Shown in pieces: positions 23,916-32,308 of a stretch of 41,021 nt of DNA. Position numbers and translations under genes: made by a program. This DNA comes from Limosilactobacillus coleohominis 101-4-CHN. Its GTDB lineage: Bacteria; Bacillota; Bacilli; Lactobacillales; Lactobacillaceae. The DNA lies in contig NZ_GG698805.1 in assembly GCF_000161935.1 (NCBI RefSeq), positions 67,622 to 108,642 on the forward strand, given 5' to 3'. The notes beneath the pieces are model-generated. The model did no database searches. It was given only the letters and a program-made list of their open reading frames with translations, and was not told the origin of the DNA. Each line of letters begins with the position of its first letter. The first letter of the stretch is position 1.

Positions 23916-24749
23916 ATGAAATTTAAACATTTAAAAAAGTCGGTTTTAGCTGCGTTGACCATTATGATTGGATTGAGTACCGTGTTAGCAGGTTGTGGTG
24001 CCAAGAAAGACAATAGTGTGCAATCCATTAAAAATAAAAAGGAACTGGTTGTTGGGACATCTGCCGATTTTGCGCCATATGATTTTCAAATTATGAAGAA
24101 TGGTAAGCAACAGATTGTCGGTTATGATGTTTTACTGGCCTATGAAATTGCAAAGGACATGGGGATTAAAAAGGTCAAATTCGTTAATATGGCATTCCCA
24201 TCACTAATTAACGAGTTGCAAAATAAGAAAGTGGATATCGTCATGGCAGGAATGGCTTATACACCACAACGGGCCAAGGTAGTGTCCTTCTCCGAAAGTT
24301 ACCACGATGGTGGACAGGTGCTGCTGGTTTCACCCAAAAATAAGGATAAATATGCCAATATTGGCGCTTTAAAGGGTGCAACACTGGGTGCACAACAATC
24401 TTCTGAACAAGAAAAGATTGGTAAGAAATTGAAGGGCGTTAAGTTGGTGACCGAAAGTTCTAACAATACCTTAACTCAAGAGTTACGAAATGGTTCGATT
24501 GATGGCCTAATCACGGGTGAAGATACTGCGGAAGCTTACGCTAAGGAACACCCAGACAAGTATGCGGTTGCTAATAACATTAGCTTCAAGTACAACAAGA
24601 AGGAATCGGCAACCCGGGTTGCAGTTCGGAAGGATGATAAAGCGCTCCTCAAAAAGATCAACGCTACCATCAGCAAGGACAAGAAGAATGGTACGTTGAA
24701 CAAACTTTACAAGCAGGCGCAAGATATTCAAGTAGCGAATAATAAGTAA
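23916..24749 (+). CDS. Amino-acid ABC transporter substrate-binding lipoprotein
   Basis: A 277-residue family-3 solute-binding protein. The lipobox is VLAGC with lipidated C27. The mature part shows VVGTSADFAPYDF, the conserved IVGYDVLLAYEIAKDMGI, VDIVMAGMAYTPQRAKVVSFSESY and a second lobe around GALKGATLGAQQSSEQ. Such proteins bind polar amino acids or cystine at the membrane face; the ligand cannot be set from sequence alone. No permease or ATPase gene is adjacent, so it must use components encoded elsewhere. The M20 peptidase gene starts 13 nt after its stop, suggesting that uptake and deacylation or peptide hydrolysis are linked. Start ATG 23916 follows GGAGG by 9 nt. Confidence 0.88.
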   Translation: MKFKHLKKSVLAALTIMIGLSTVLAGCGAKKDNSVQSIKNKKELVVGTSADFAPYDFQIMKNGKQQIVGYDVLLAYEIAKDMGIKKVKFVNMAFPSLINELQNKKVDIVMAGMAYTPQRAKVVSFSESYHDGGQVLLVSPKNKDKYANIGALKGATLGAQQSSEQEKIGKKLKGVKLVTESSNNTLTQELRNGSIDGLITGEDTAEAYAKEHPDKYAVANNISFKYNKKESATRVAVRKDDKALLKKINATISKDKKNGTLNKLYKQAQDIQVANNK

Positions 24750-24762
24750 AGAGGGATTAATC

Positions 24763-25914
24763 ATGACGAAGGAAGAACAATTAACGGTTTTAAAGAAGAT
24801 TATTAGTATTCAAACGGTTAACGAAAATGAAGCCGAACTGGCTAACTATATTGCCGGTCTTTTCCAACCGTACGTGGGCGCGGGGGTTAAGATTGAAAAA
24901 GTTAATTATGCTCCTGGTCGTGATAATCTAGTCGTTACCATTGGTAATGGTGGCAAAGTGCTTGGCTATTCAGGACACATGGATGTGGTCGCACCAGGTG
25001 ACTTAGCGGCGTGGGATACGGATCCTTTTGAACCGGTGGTTAAAGACGATAAGCTGTATGGCCGGGGCGCTTGTGATATGAAGAGCGGGTTAGCTGCACT
25101 GGTGGTTGCCCTGCTCGAAATGTTAGAAAAGGGTCAACAACCTGCTGGAACCATTAAACTGCTCGCCACGGTTGGTGAAGAAACGGGGAACTATGGTGCT
25201 GCTCAGTTAACTAAGTTGGGATATGCGGATGATCTGGATGGCTTGGTAATTGCGGAACCCCAGGATGATTTACAAGCCATTACCTACGCTTGCAAGGGGG
25301 TTATTGATTACCACGTAACCTCCGTTGGTAAAGCTGCGCACAGTTCCCGGCCAGAAATGGGGATTAATGCCATTGATAATTTGCTTGAATTTGTCCAACA
25401 GGCGAAGGCAGCGTTGGCCAAGTTCGACCATTCAGATCCAGCGTTAGGTAAGTTAACGCACGTGATCTCTTTGATCAATGGTGGTGAACAAATTAATAGT
25501 GTACCGTCAGCAGCTACGCTTGGTGGCAACGTGCGGACAATTCCGGAATACCCAAACCAAGTTGTTTATGATGAATTAGAAAAGATTATCGACCAACTTA
25601 ACCAGCAGCCGGGCTTTGATCTGAAGATTAAGTACACCTTCCCGGAAGAACCAATGGGTGGGGATCCGGAATCGTCATTAATCAAGCTAGCTCAGGCGGT
25701 GGCTAAAAAGTCATTGGGAATTACTCCACAACCAATCGCAAGTACGGGGGCCAATGATGGACAAGAATTTACGCAGGCCAAGAAGGACTTTACCAGTATC
25801 ATCATTGGACCCGGCAGTAATATGTCGCATATGCCGAATGAATACGTTAATTTAGCAGCGTATTATAATGCAATTCAATATTATCAAGATTTTGCTCAAG
25901 CATTCTTTGCTTAA
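24763..25914 (+). CDS. dapE: M20 metallopeptidase, DapE/ArgE-like
   Basis: A 383-residue zinc hydrolase of the M20 family. Metal and catalytic motifs are in order: SGHMDVV (His ligand and Asp), GRGACDMKSG (bridging Asp), GEETG (general-base Glu), IAEPQ (Glu ligand) and NMSHMPNEYV (final His). The dimerisation insert lies at about 180-290. Lactobacilli annotate this group as succinyl-diaminopimelate desuccinylase, but it intergrades with ArgE and dipeptidases, so the substrate is inferred. It is cotranscribed with the lipoprotein at 23916, and a terminator follows. The GAGGGA ribosome site lies 6 nt upstream of ATG 24763. Confidence 0.86.
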   Translation: MTKEEQLTVLKKIISIQTVNENEAELANYIAGLFQPYVGAGVKIEKVNYAPGRDNLVVTIGNGGKVLGYSGHMDVVAPGDLAAWDTDPFEPVVKDDKLYGRGACDMKSGLAALVVALLEMLEKGQQPAGTIKLLATVGEETGNYGAAQLTKLGYADDLDGLVIAEPQDDLQAITYACKGVIDYHVTSVGKAAHSSRPEMGINAIDNLLEFVQQAKAALAKFDHSDPALGKLTHVISLINGGEQINSVPSAATLGGNVRTIPEYPNQVVYDELEKIIDQLNQQPGFDLKIKYTFPEEPMGGDPESSLIKLAQAVAKKSLGITPQPIASTGANDGQEFTQAKKDFTSIIIGPGSNMSHMPNEYVNLAAYYNAIQYYQDFAQAFFA

Positions 25915-25923
25915 AACTTCGTT

Positions 25924-25959
25924 AAGTGAACTGGTTTCTCGTAACTGGTTCACTTTTTT
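25924..25959 (+). terminator. Terminator after dapE
   Basis: AAGTGAAC (25924-25931) pairs with GTTCACTT (25948-25955), extended inward by TGGTT/AACTG pairs, with a T run after. Confidence 0.88.
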
Positions 25960-26022
25960 GTTTTTAAAATCGTGTATACTAGACATTGTAGAGTTTGTAT
26001 TTTTCTGAAAGGGGAAACATTC

Positions 26023-27015
26023 ATGAAAATCATTATGTATGGCACGAAACCAATTGAAAAATCATATGTTGAAGCATGGGAAAAGAAGACTGACAACACC
26101 GTTAAGATGGTGGCAGACCTGCTCAACGATGATACGGTAGACATGGCGCAGGGCTTTGACGGGGTAGTAACTCAGCAAACCCAATCACTAGGTAGCAGCG
26201 ATGTCTACAAGAAACTGGCCAGCTTTGGCATTAAGCAGATTGGTTTGCGGACTGCTGGTTATGACATGGTGAACCTAGATGCCGCCAACGCCAACGGCAT
26301 CACCATTACCCGGGTATCAATTTATTCACCACGGGCGATTGCCGAAATGGGTGTGACCCAAGCAATGTACTTAAACCGGAAGATTGGTTTGTTTAACCAA
26401 CGGATGACGGATGACCATGACTTCAGTTGGGCTCCCGACCTCGTTTCCAATGAAATCTTTAACTTGACGGTGGGAATTATTGGTTTAGGTCATATTGGAG
26501 GTGCAACTGCCCAAATTTATAAAGCCTTAGGTGCCAAGGTAATTGCTTATGACCCATTCTACGATCCAGAACAAGAAGCCTTTGTAGATTACACTGACTT
26601 AGATACGGTACTTCGTGAATCAGACATTATCACTCTGCACACGCCATTATTCCCAAGTACCAAGAACATTATCAACGCTGATTCATTGAAAAAGATGAAG
26701 AAGACGGCGTACTTGATTAACATGGCGCGGGGTGGCTTGGTTGATACTCAGGCATTAATCAAGGCCTTACAAGATGGCGAAATTGCTGGTGCAGGTTTGG
26801 ATACGTTGGCTGATGAAACTACCTATTTCGGTAAGAAGGTTAGTGCAGGCCAAGTACCAGAAGACTACAAGACGTTGGCAGCAATGCCAAACGTAGTGGT
26901 TACACCACACGTGGCCTTCTTTACTAAGACGTCAGTTCGCAACATGGTTGAAATTGCGTTGAATGATACAGTCACGATTGTTAATGGTGGCAAGACTCGG
27001 AACGCAGTTCGTTAA
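26023..27015 (+). CDS. ldhD: D-lactate dehydrogenase
   Basis: A 330-residue NAD-dependent D-2-hydroxyacid dehydrogenase that reduces pyruvate to D-lactate and regenerates NAD+. Features: N-terminal KIIMYGTKPIEK, YSPRAIAEMGVTQA, the Rossmann motif GIIGLGHIGG, catalytic R236 in NMARGGLVD, E265 in LADETTYFG and H296 in TPHVAFF. These match the D-LDH subgroup of lactobacilli (about 330-333 residues). A broader 2-hydroxyisocaproate dehydrogenase role cannot be excluded. Start ATG 26023 follows AAAGGGG by 8 nt; upstream in-frame codons lie before that site. It is a single gene with its own terminator. Confidence 0.88.
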   Translation: MKIIMYGTKPIEKSYVEAWEKKTDNTVKMVADLLNDDTVDMAQGFDGVVTQQTQSLGSSDVYKKLASFGIKQIGLRTAGYDMVNLDAANANGITITRVSIYSPRAIAEMGVTQAMYLNRKIGLFNQRMTDDHDFSWAPDLVSNEIFNLTVGIIGLGHIGGATAQIYKALGAKVIAYDPFYDPEQEAFVDYTDLDTVLRESDIITLHTPLFPSTKNIINADSLKKMKKTAYLINMARGGLVDTQALIKALQDGEIAGAGLDTLADETTYFGKKVSAGQVPEDYKTLAAMPNVVVTPHVAFFTKTSVRNMVEIALNDTVTIVNGGKTRNAVR

Positions 27016-27035
27016 TTAAAGATCATTACGTACAA

Positions 27036-27076
27036 TAAGGGCGCAGAACTCAGGTAATTTGAGTTCTGCGCCCTTA
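27036..27076. terminator. Bidirectional terminator between ldhD and hflX
   Basis: A 17-bp perfect stem (TAAGGGCGCAGAACTCA, 27036-27052, with its complement at 27060-27076) lies 4 nt from the hflX stop codon, with T-rich flanks on both strands. Confidence 0.88.
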
Positions 27077-27079
27077 CTT

Positions 27080-28357
27080 TTATTCAACGACATACTGACT
27101 AAAACGTTGCAAGTCACGTGGACTAATTTCAACCTGCAGTAATGTTCCGTCATTTTGATAATCGGTATCAGTAATATTGGCATGTTCATTGAGGTAGGAA
27201 ACGACATGCCCGTCCGTGAATGGAATCAGTAATTTGGCATCTACGTAGTCATCAAAGAGATGATCTTTAATTGTCTTAATGAAGAGGTCCAGTGATTTGT
27301 CATCCTTCGCCGAGATGACAAGGTGGTCATCGCCCTCCATCGTTGGATATTCGAAATTGGTTTTATCAGCTTTATTAAAGACGTAAATCATTGGGATATT
27401 ATCAATGCCAATTTGGTGAAGCGTTTTTTCCGTCGTTTTAATCATTTCGTCCCGGTGAGGATCGGAATAATCAATAATTTGGATTAGCAGGTCCGCCTTG
27501 GCAGCTTCAGTTAAAGTTGATTTGAAGGCTTCGATTAAATGGGTCGGTAATTTGGAAACAAAACCAACCGTGTCACTAAGGATGAACCGCTTTTGATCGG
27601 GAAGCGTTAACTGGCGCACACTGGTATCCAGCGTGGAAAAGAGCATATCCTTTTCGAAAACTTCCTTTTCCCGGGAAATACCGTACCGTTCAATCATCTT
27701 ATTCATCAACGTGGATTTTCCAGCGTTAGTGTAGCCGACGAGGGCGGCGGTTGGGATAGCGCTCTTGTCGCGCAAAGCGCGCTTTGTGGCTTCGGATTTA
27801 TTAATTTCTTTTAACTCGTGGCGGAGGTGACTAATGTGTTTTTGAATGACCCGCCGGTCCATTTCAATTTTAGTTTCCCCGGCACCACGGTTGGCAAAGC
27901 CGGCACCACCACCGGTTTGCTGGTCTAAACGCTGGTTTGCTGCCGTGTGCAGACGGGGAAGTTGGTATTCCAATTTCGCAATTTGGACCTGAATCTTGGC
28001 CTCTTTAGTTTGCGCCCGCTTGGCAAAAATTTCCAAAATCAGTGCCGTCCGGTCAATGACCCGGACACCAACTTCATCATTGAGATTGCTGAGTTGACTT
28101 GGTGAAAGTTCGTCGTTGGTAATCACCGTGGTGGCTTCTTCAGCTGCCGCAATGTTTTTAATTTCGTCAATTTTACCGGAACCAAAGTAGGTGGCGGCAT
28201 TTGGCCGATCGAGTACTTGGTCGATTCGGTCGACAACGTCCATTTGATTAGCTTGAGCAAGTTCTTTCAATTCCGTCATGGAATAGTCATAGTCTTCTTG
28301 ACCAGTATTTAAACCAGTCACGATCACTTTTTCATCAGCTTGTATGGTGGTATCCAT
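27080..28357 (-). CDS. hflX: GTPase HflX
   Basis: A 425-residue HflX GTPase, which binds the 50S subunit and splits stalled or hibernating ribosomes. The N-terminal HflX domain contains NAATYFGSGKIDEIK and ELSPSQLSNL, then QLPRLHTAAN and the Gly-rich GGGAGFANRGAGETKIE. The G domain has G1 GYTNAGKST, G3 DTVGF and G4 NKAD. The C-terminal HflX-specific tail is complete. The ATG at 28357 is 18 nt after the stop of the upstream phosphatase gene, with AGGGGGA spaced rather far (12 nt). It is cotranscribed with that gene. Confidence 0.94.
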   Translation of the reverse strand: MDTTIQADEKVIVTGLNTGQEDYDYSMTELKELAQANQMDVVDRIDQVLDRPNAATYFGSGKIDEIKNIAAAEEATTVITNDELSPSQLSNLNDEVGVRVIDRTALILEIFAKRAQTKEAKIQVQIAKLEYQLPRLHTAANQRLDQQTGGGAGFANRGAGETKIEMDRRVIQKHISHLRHELKEINKSEATKRALRDKSAIPTAALVGYTNAGKSTLMNKMIERYGISREKEVFEKDMLFSTLDTSVRQLTLPDQKRFILSDTVGFVSKLPTHLIEAFKSTLTEAAKADLLIQIIDYSDPHRDEMIKTTEKTLHQIGIDNIPMIYVFNKADKTNFEYPTMEGDDHLVISAKDDKSLDLFIKTIKDHLFDDYVDAKLLIPFTDGHVVSYLNEHANITDTDYQNDGTLLQVEISPRDLQRFSQYVVE

Positions 28358-28375
28358 TGATGTGTATAGTCCCCC

Positions 28376-29032
28376 TTACTTATCTGGAATTTGTAATTGA
28401 TTATAAAAGTCAACGGTGGTTGAGTCGTTAGTTAAAGTTAGTTTAGTAATCGAACCATTTAGCGGTCCTTCAGAGTAATCGCCGTCGCCAAACCGGTCAA
28501 CGATTGCTGAAATGGTCATTCCATGAGAAACAACCACGCTTACACTGCCATCTGGAAGGGCCCGCAGGCGGTCGAAACCTTTATCAACGCGCGCCCAAAA
28601 CTGCTGGTGATTTTCCGCATCGTGGAAGGGATCACTTTCGGCAATCATGTTTTGCATCTTGGCTAATCCATACTTGGCAATGATTTCGCGAAAGTTGATA
28701 AACTTCTCAGGAGCACCAACCATGATCGCACTATGGTCATCATCGGCACCTTCAAAGTAGCCAAAAAACTCTTCACGAAAGGCCGCCTCTTGAATCGGTG
28801 CTTGAATTTTTTTCGTCGGGTGATTTTTGAGAATGGTGTTGGCGGTATCCACAGTCCGTTTGAGGTCACTGCTAAAGAGATAGTCAAAATCTAAATCTGC
28901 AAGAGCACGACCCGCTTTAGCTGCGTCGGTCCATCCTTTTTCAGTCAACGGGGTATCTGACCAACCTTGCATTCGGTGATACTTATTGAAAAACGTTTCT
29001 CCATGGCGAATAAAATAAACAGTATTTGCCAT
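28376..29032 (-). CDS. Histidine phosphatase family protein
   Basis: A 218-residue member of the phosphoglycerate-mutase-like superfamily. The phosphohistidine motif is FIRHGET (His near residue 9), followed by NKYHRMQGWSDTPLTEKG. The second catalytic His lies in VVSHGMTIS. Sequence alone does not separate cofactor-dependent mutase from broad phosphatase; the RMQGWSDTPLT form is common in the phosphatase group. Start ATG 29032 follows GGAGGAG by 6 nt. hflX follows directly. Confidence 0.88.
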   Translation of the reverse strand: MANTVYFIRHGETFFNKYHRMQGWSDTPLTEKGWTDAAKAGRALADLDFDYLFSSDLKRTVDTANTILKNHPTKKIQAPIQEAAFREEFFGYFEGADDDHSAIMVGAPEKFINFREIIAKYGLAKMQNMIAESDPFHDAENHQQFWARVDKGFDRLRALPDGSVSVVVSHGMTISAIVDRFGDGDYSEGPLNGSITKLTLTNDSTTVDFYNQLQIPDK

Positions 29033-29089
29033 CGTGCTCCTCCTTTTGCAACCGTAATATTATTAATATTTTAACATACTACAGGGGAG

Positions 29090-29746
29090 TTATTTGATCA
29101 TATTCCGCTTTTTAATTACCCGTCGGCGGAGGAGTCGGTTAATGGTTAGGATCAATGCTGGTAACATTAGAATGATAATGAGCAGTAAGAGTAGCATTGA
29201 GAAGTGCTCCTTAACGAACGGAATGGTGCCAAGGTAATAGCCAGCGAGGGCTGCCAGCAAAACCCAGAGGAGGGTGCCTAGGAAATTACTCACCACGAAA
29301 CGGGAGAATTTAAAACCAGCGGAGCCAGAAATGAGCGGGACAAAGGTCCGAATAAGCGGAACAAAACGACCGAAAATCACCGCCACGATGCCATGGCGTT
29401 CAAAGAAATCGTGAGCCATTTGCCAGTTAGGCCCCATGACCTTTTTACGTAGCCAGGGCCATTTAATGAGTCGCGTACCAATCGTATAATTCACGATGTC
29501 ACCGATAAAAGCTGCCGTAAAGAAGCCGGCAATCAGGACGCTAATTTTGATGGAATTGGTATTAAGGGCCGCCAGTGAGGAGGCAACGAAAATCAAGGAT
29601 TCACCGGGAAGCCATGGAAAGATGACCAACCCAGTCTCCATAAAGGTGATTAGAAACAAAATGAGGTAGCCCCACGCACCAGTCGCGTTAAAAATTGGGA
29701 TGATGATTTCTGGAATGTGAGTCAAGCCATAGATTAATTGTTCCAT
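29090..29746 (-). CDS. DedA-family membrane protein
   Basis: A 218-residue DedA/SNARE-associated (VTT) protein with four to six membrane segments. Family signatures are FMETGLVIFPWLPGESLIF and GRFVPLIRTFVPLISGSAG, which hold the conserved acidic and Arg residues. DedA proteins are linked to lipid-carrier flipping (undecaprenyl phosphate or phosphatidylethanolamine) and proton-motive-force homeostasis. The C-terminus is strongly basic (RLLRRRVIKKRN). Start ATG 29746 follows AGGAGG. It is divergent from helD. Confidence 0.9.
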   Translation of the reverse strand: MEQLIYGLTHIPEIIIPIFNATGAWGYLILFLITFMETGLVIFPWLPGESLIFVASSLAALNTNSIKISVLIAGFFTAAFIGDIVNYTIGTRLIKWPWLRKKVMGPNWQMAHDFFERHGIVAVIFGRFVPLIRTFVPLISGSAGFKFSRFVVSNFLGTLLWVLLAALAGYYLGTIPFVKEHFSMLLLLLIIILMLPALILTINRLLRRRVIKKRNMIK

Positions 29747-29911
29747 CTGGGCGGCCTCCTTTAAACGGTAATACTAATTCAATTGTACATTTCTTTTGTC
29801 AAGAAAGGTCAAAAGATGGCGAGCTTTATAACTTTTTTACGCTTTTCAGTCTGTCGTTGTTGACAAAATGATATAATAGATAAATTAAAAATACGTAAGG
29901 GAGCATGGATT

Positions 29912-32215
29912 GTGGCAGAACAAATTATTGAAAAAGAACAGGCCCATCTCGACCACGTAGTTGAAGAGATTAAAAAGGCTGAGCAAAAGGCTGCGAAAAA
30001 CATTTCAACCGCTAAAAAGGATATTAATAACCTGAGCAAGCAGTTTGACACAATCCACATGAATACGACGACCTATTCAGGTATGATGGATACTGCAATG
30101 TCCGTGCGAGCACAGCAACAAATGTTGGATGAACGGGAGAACAGCTGGCAGCACGCCGCAGATCATTTGTCGACACTCCAACGTTTGGAAGCCAAACCGT
30201 ACTTTGCACGAATTGATTTTCAGGAAAAAGAGGGGGGGCAGCCAGAAACAATTTACATTGGACTAGCTTCATTCTCTGACCAACCAGACCACTTTTTGGT
30301 ATATGATTGGCGGGCGCCGATTTCTTCAATCTACTATGATGGTGAACTGGGTGACGTGTCCTACGATACGCCGGATGGTCAAGAAACGGTCAATGTCCAA
30401 CTAAAGCGGCAGTTTCAAATTGAAGATGGCACCATTGTGACCTTATACGATACGGACGAAGCAGTGACTGACCAAATGCTGCTCTCAGCATTAAGCAACC
30501 ACTCCAGTACCAAGATGAAGAGTATTGTATCGACCATCCAAAAGGCCCAAAACGCGATTATCAGAAACACCAAGGATGACCTACTCTTTGTTCAAGGGGC
30601 TGCAGGTTCTGGCAAGACAGCGGCCGTATTACAGCGGGTGGCATGGCTTTTGTACCGTTACCGAGGTAACTTATCGGCATCACAGGTGGTGCTATTTAGT
30701 CCTAACCAGCTCTTTAATGACTACATTGACCAAGTGTTGCCCGAACTGGGCGAACAAAACATGGTTCAGTTAACCTACTACCAATACGTGAACCGGCGGG
30801 TGCCACGCTTAAAGGTGGCGACTCTGCAGGAACGGTTTGAACAGAGTGATCAAGATTTAAACGAGCGGGCAGTCCGTTTGCTCAGCAGTTTAGATTATTT
30901 CCACGCTGTCACTAATTATGCTAAGCGCTTAGGTACTGATCAGCACTTACGTTTTCGTAATCTGATGTTTGGCAAGCAGGTATTTGTGCCAAAAGAAAAG
31001 ATTAAGGAAATCTATTATTCCTTTAATCGTACTTACAAACTTGGTAATCGGTTAGATGGAACTAAGGAAGAATTGACCAAGTATCTCAACCGCCGGATTA
31101 GTTCTGAAATGCGCGCTAAATGGGTGGAAGAACAAATTCAAAGCATGAGCAAGGAAGAGCTGAATGTCTTGTATGCACAACACCCTAAGGCGTTTGCTAA
31201 CGACAACGAGGAATATCGCTTCTTGTCCCGAATGATTGTTATCAATGCCTTTAAGCCGATTAAGCGAGCCATTGATCATAATCGGTGGTTAAATATTAAT
31301 GCTCAGTATGTCCACCTTCTACGGGTAACACCGAAGATTATTAGCCTTGCTAAATACGGGATTACTCCGGATGAATGGACACGTTACGTGGATCAACAAG
31401 TAGCGGCATTAAAGAACCGCCGAATTAGCGCAAATGGCATTTCCGTCTACCTATACTTGTATGACTTGCTGACTGGTAAGCGCGGGGAACGGGAAATTCG
31501 CTACGTTTTTGTTGATGAAGTTCAAGACTATGATGCTTTTCAATTGGCATACCTGAAATTCTGTTTCCCGCGTGCCAAATTTACGTTGTTGGGGGACTTG
31601 AATCAGGCCATCTTTACCCATGAAAGTAGTAAGACTCTTTTGAAGGAATTGGGGACGATGTTTGATCCAGAAAAGACAAAAGTTGTTCAGTTGACGAAGT
31701 CTTACCGTTCAACGAAACAAATTACCGACTTTACCCGAGAAATATTATTAAATGGGGAAGCCATTGAAGCATTTGACCGGCCTGGTGAATTACCAGAAAT
31801 AGTCATTAGTAAGGATGAAACAGCGGCCGTGCAAGATGTGATTACAAGCTTGCAACAGTACCAAAAAGAGCACGATAAAATTGCGGTCATTGGGAAAACC
31901 TTATCAGATAGTGAACAAATTGCGACCGCTTTAAAGAAGCAGGGAATTGACAATACTATGATCCGGACAGAAAATCAACGTCTGGTGGATGGCATCATTG
32001 TTGTCCCATCTTACTTGGCGAAGGGGCTAGAATTTGACGCGGTCGTTGTTTGGAACGCTAACGACCACAAGTATTCTTCGGACGATGAGCGGCAGTTGCT
32101 CTACACGATTGCTTCACGGGCAATGCATGCACTGACGATTACAGCGGTTCATCAGCCGACCCACTTACTTGATCGAGTAACCCCATCCCTCTACACAATT
32201 CGTGACAATTCTTAA
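29912..32215 (+). CDS. helD: HelD-like RNA-polymerase-associated UvrD/Rep helicase
   Basis: A 767-residue superfamily-1 ATPase. The first 100 residues form a charged coiled coil (EKEQAHLDHVVEEIKKAEQ), the arm that enters the RNA polymerase secondary channel in HelD. The diagnostic VYDWRAPISSIYYDGELG follows. Walker A is GAAGSGKTAA near residue 230, motif II is DEVQDYD near 533, then LLGDLNQAIF and KSYRSTKQI. HelD recycles stalled RNA polymerase by ATP-driven displacement of nucleic acid. Start GTG 29912 follows AAGGGAG by 8 nt; the nearby ATG (29905) is in another frame. TTGACA and TATAAT occur just upstream (near 29861-29876) but too close together to be one standard promoter. Confidence 0.92.
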   Translation: MAEQIIEKEQAHLDHVVEEIKKAEQKAAKNISTAKKDINNLSKQFDTIHMNTTTYSGMMDTAMSVRAQQQMLDERENSWQHAADHLSTLQRLEAKPYFARIDFQEKEGGQPETIYIGLASFSDQPDHFLVYDWRAPISSIYYDGELGDVSYDTPDGQETVNVQLKRQFQIEDGTIVTLYDTDEAVTDQMLLSALSNHSSTKMKSIVSTIQKAQNAIIRNTKDDLLFVQGAAGSGKTAAVLQRVAWLLYRYRGNLSASQVVLFSPNQLFNDYIDQVLPELGEQNMVQLTYYQYVNRRVPRLKVATLQERFEQSDQDLNERAVRLLSSLDYFHAVTNYAKRLGTDQHLRFRNLMFGKQVFVPKEKIKEIYYSFNRTYKLGNRLDGTKEELTKYLNRRISSEMRAKWVEEQIQSMSKEELNVLYAQHPKAFANDNEEYRFLSRMIVINAFKPIKRAIDHNRWLNINAQYVHLLRVTPKIISLAKYGITPDEWTRYVDQQVAALKNRRISANGISVYLYLYDLLTGKRGEREIRYVFVDEVQDYDAFQLAYLKFCFPRAKFTLLGDLNQAIFTHESSKTLLKELGTMFDPEKTKVVQLTKSYRSTKQITDFTREILLNGEAIEAFDRPGELPEIVISKDETAAVQDVITSLQQYQKEHDKIAVIGKTLSDSEQIATALKKQGIDNTMIRTENQRLVDGIIVVPSYLAKGLEFDAVVVWNANDHKYSSDDERQLLYTIASRAMHALTITAVHQPTHLLDRVTPSLYTIRDNS

Positions 32216-32243
32216 ACTTTTGGCAAAGACCGCGAGAAGAGCG

Positions 32244-32271
32244 TTGCGGATCCGCTAGTTTAGGGTATGAT
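32244..32271 (+). promoter_or_regulatory. Possible promoter of the ltaS-like gene
   Basis: -35 TTGCGG (32244-32249), 16-nt spacer, -10 TATGAT (32266-32271), about 38 nt before the start codon. Confidence 0.5.
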
Positions 32272-32308
32272 GGTAAATGTTGAAAAAGATGACGGAGGAA
32301 GAACTTCA

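Noticed and set aside
29861-29876. TTGACA and TATAAT before helD as one promoter
   Set aside because: The boxes are only about 6 nt apart, so they cannot be a standard -35/-10 pair; each might belong to a different, weaker promoter.
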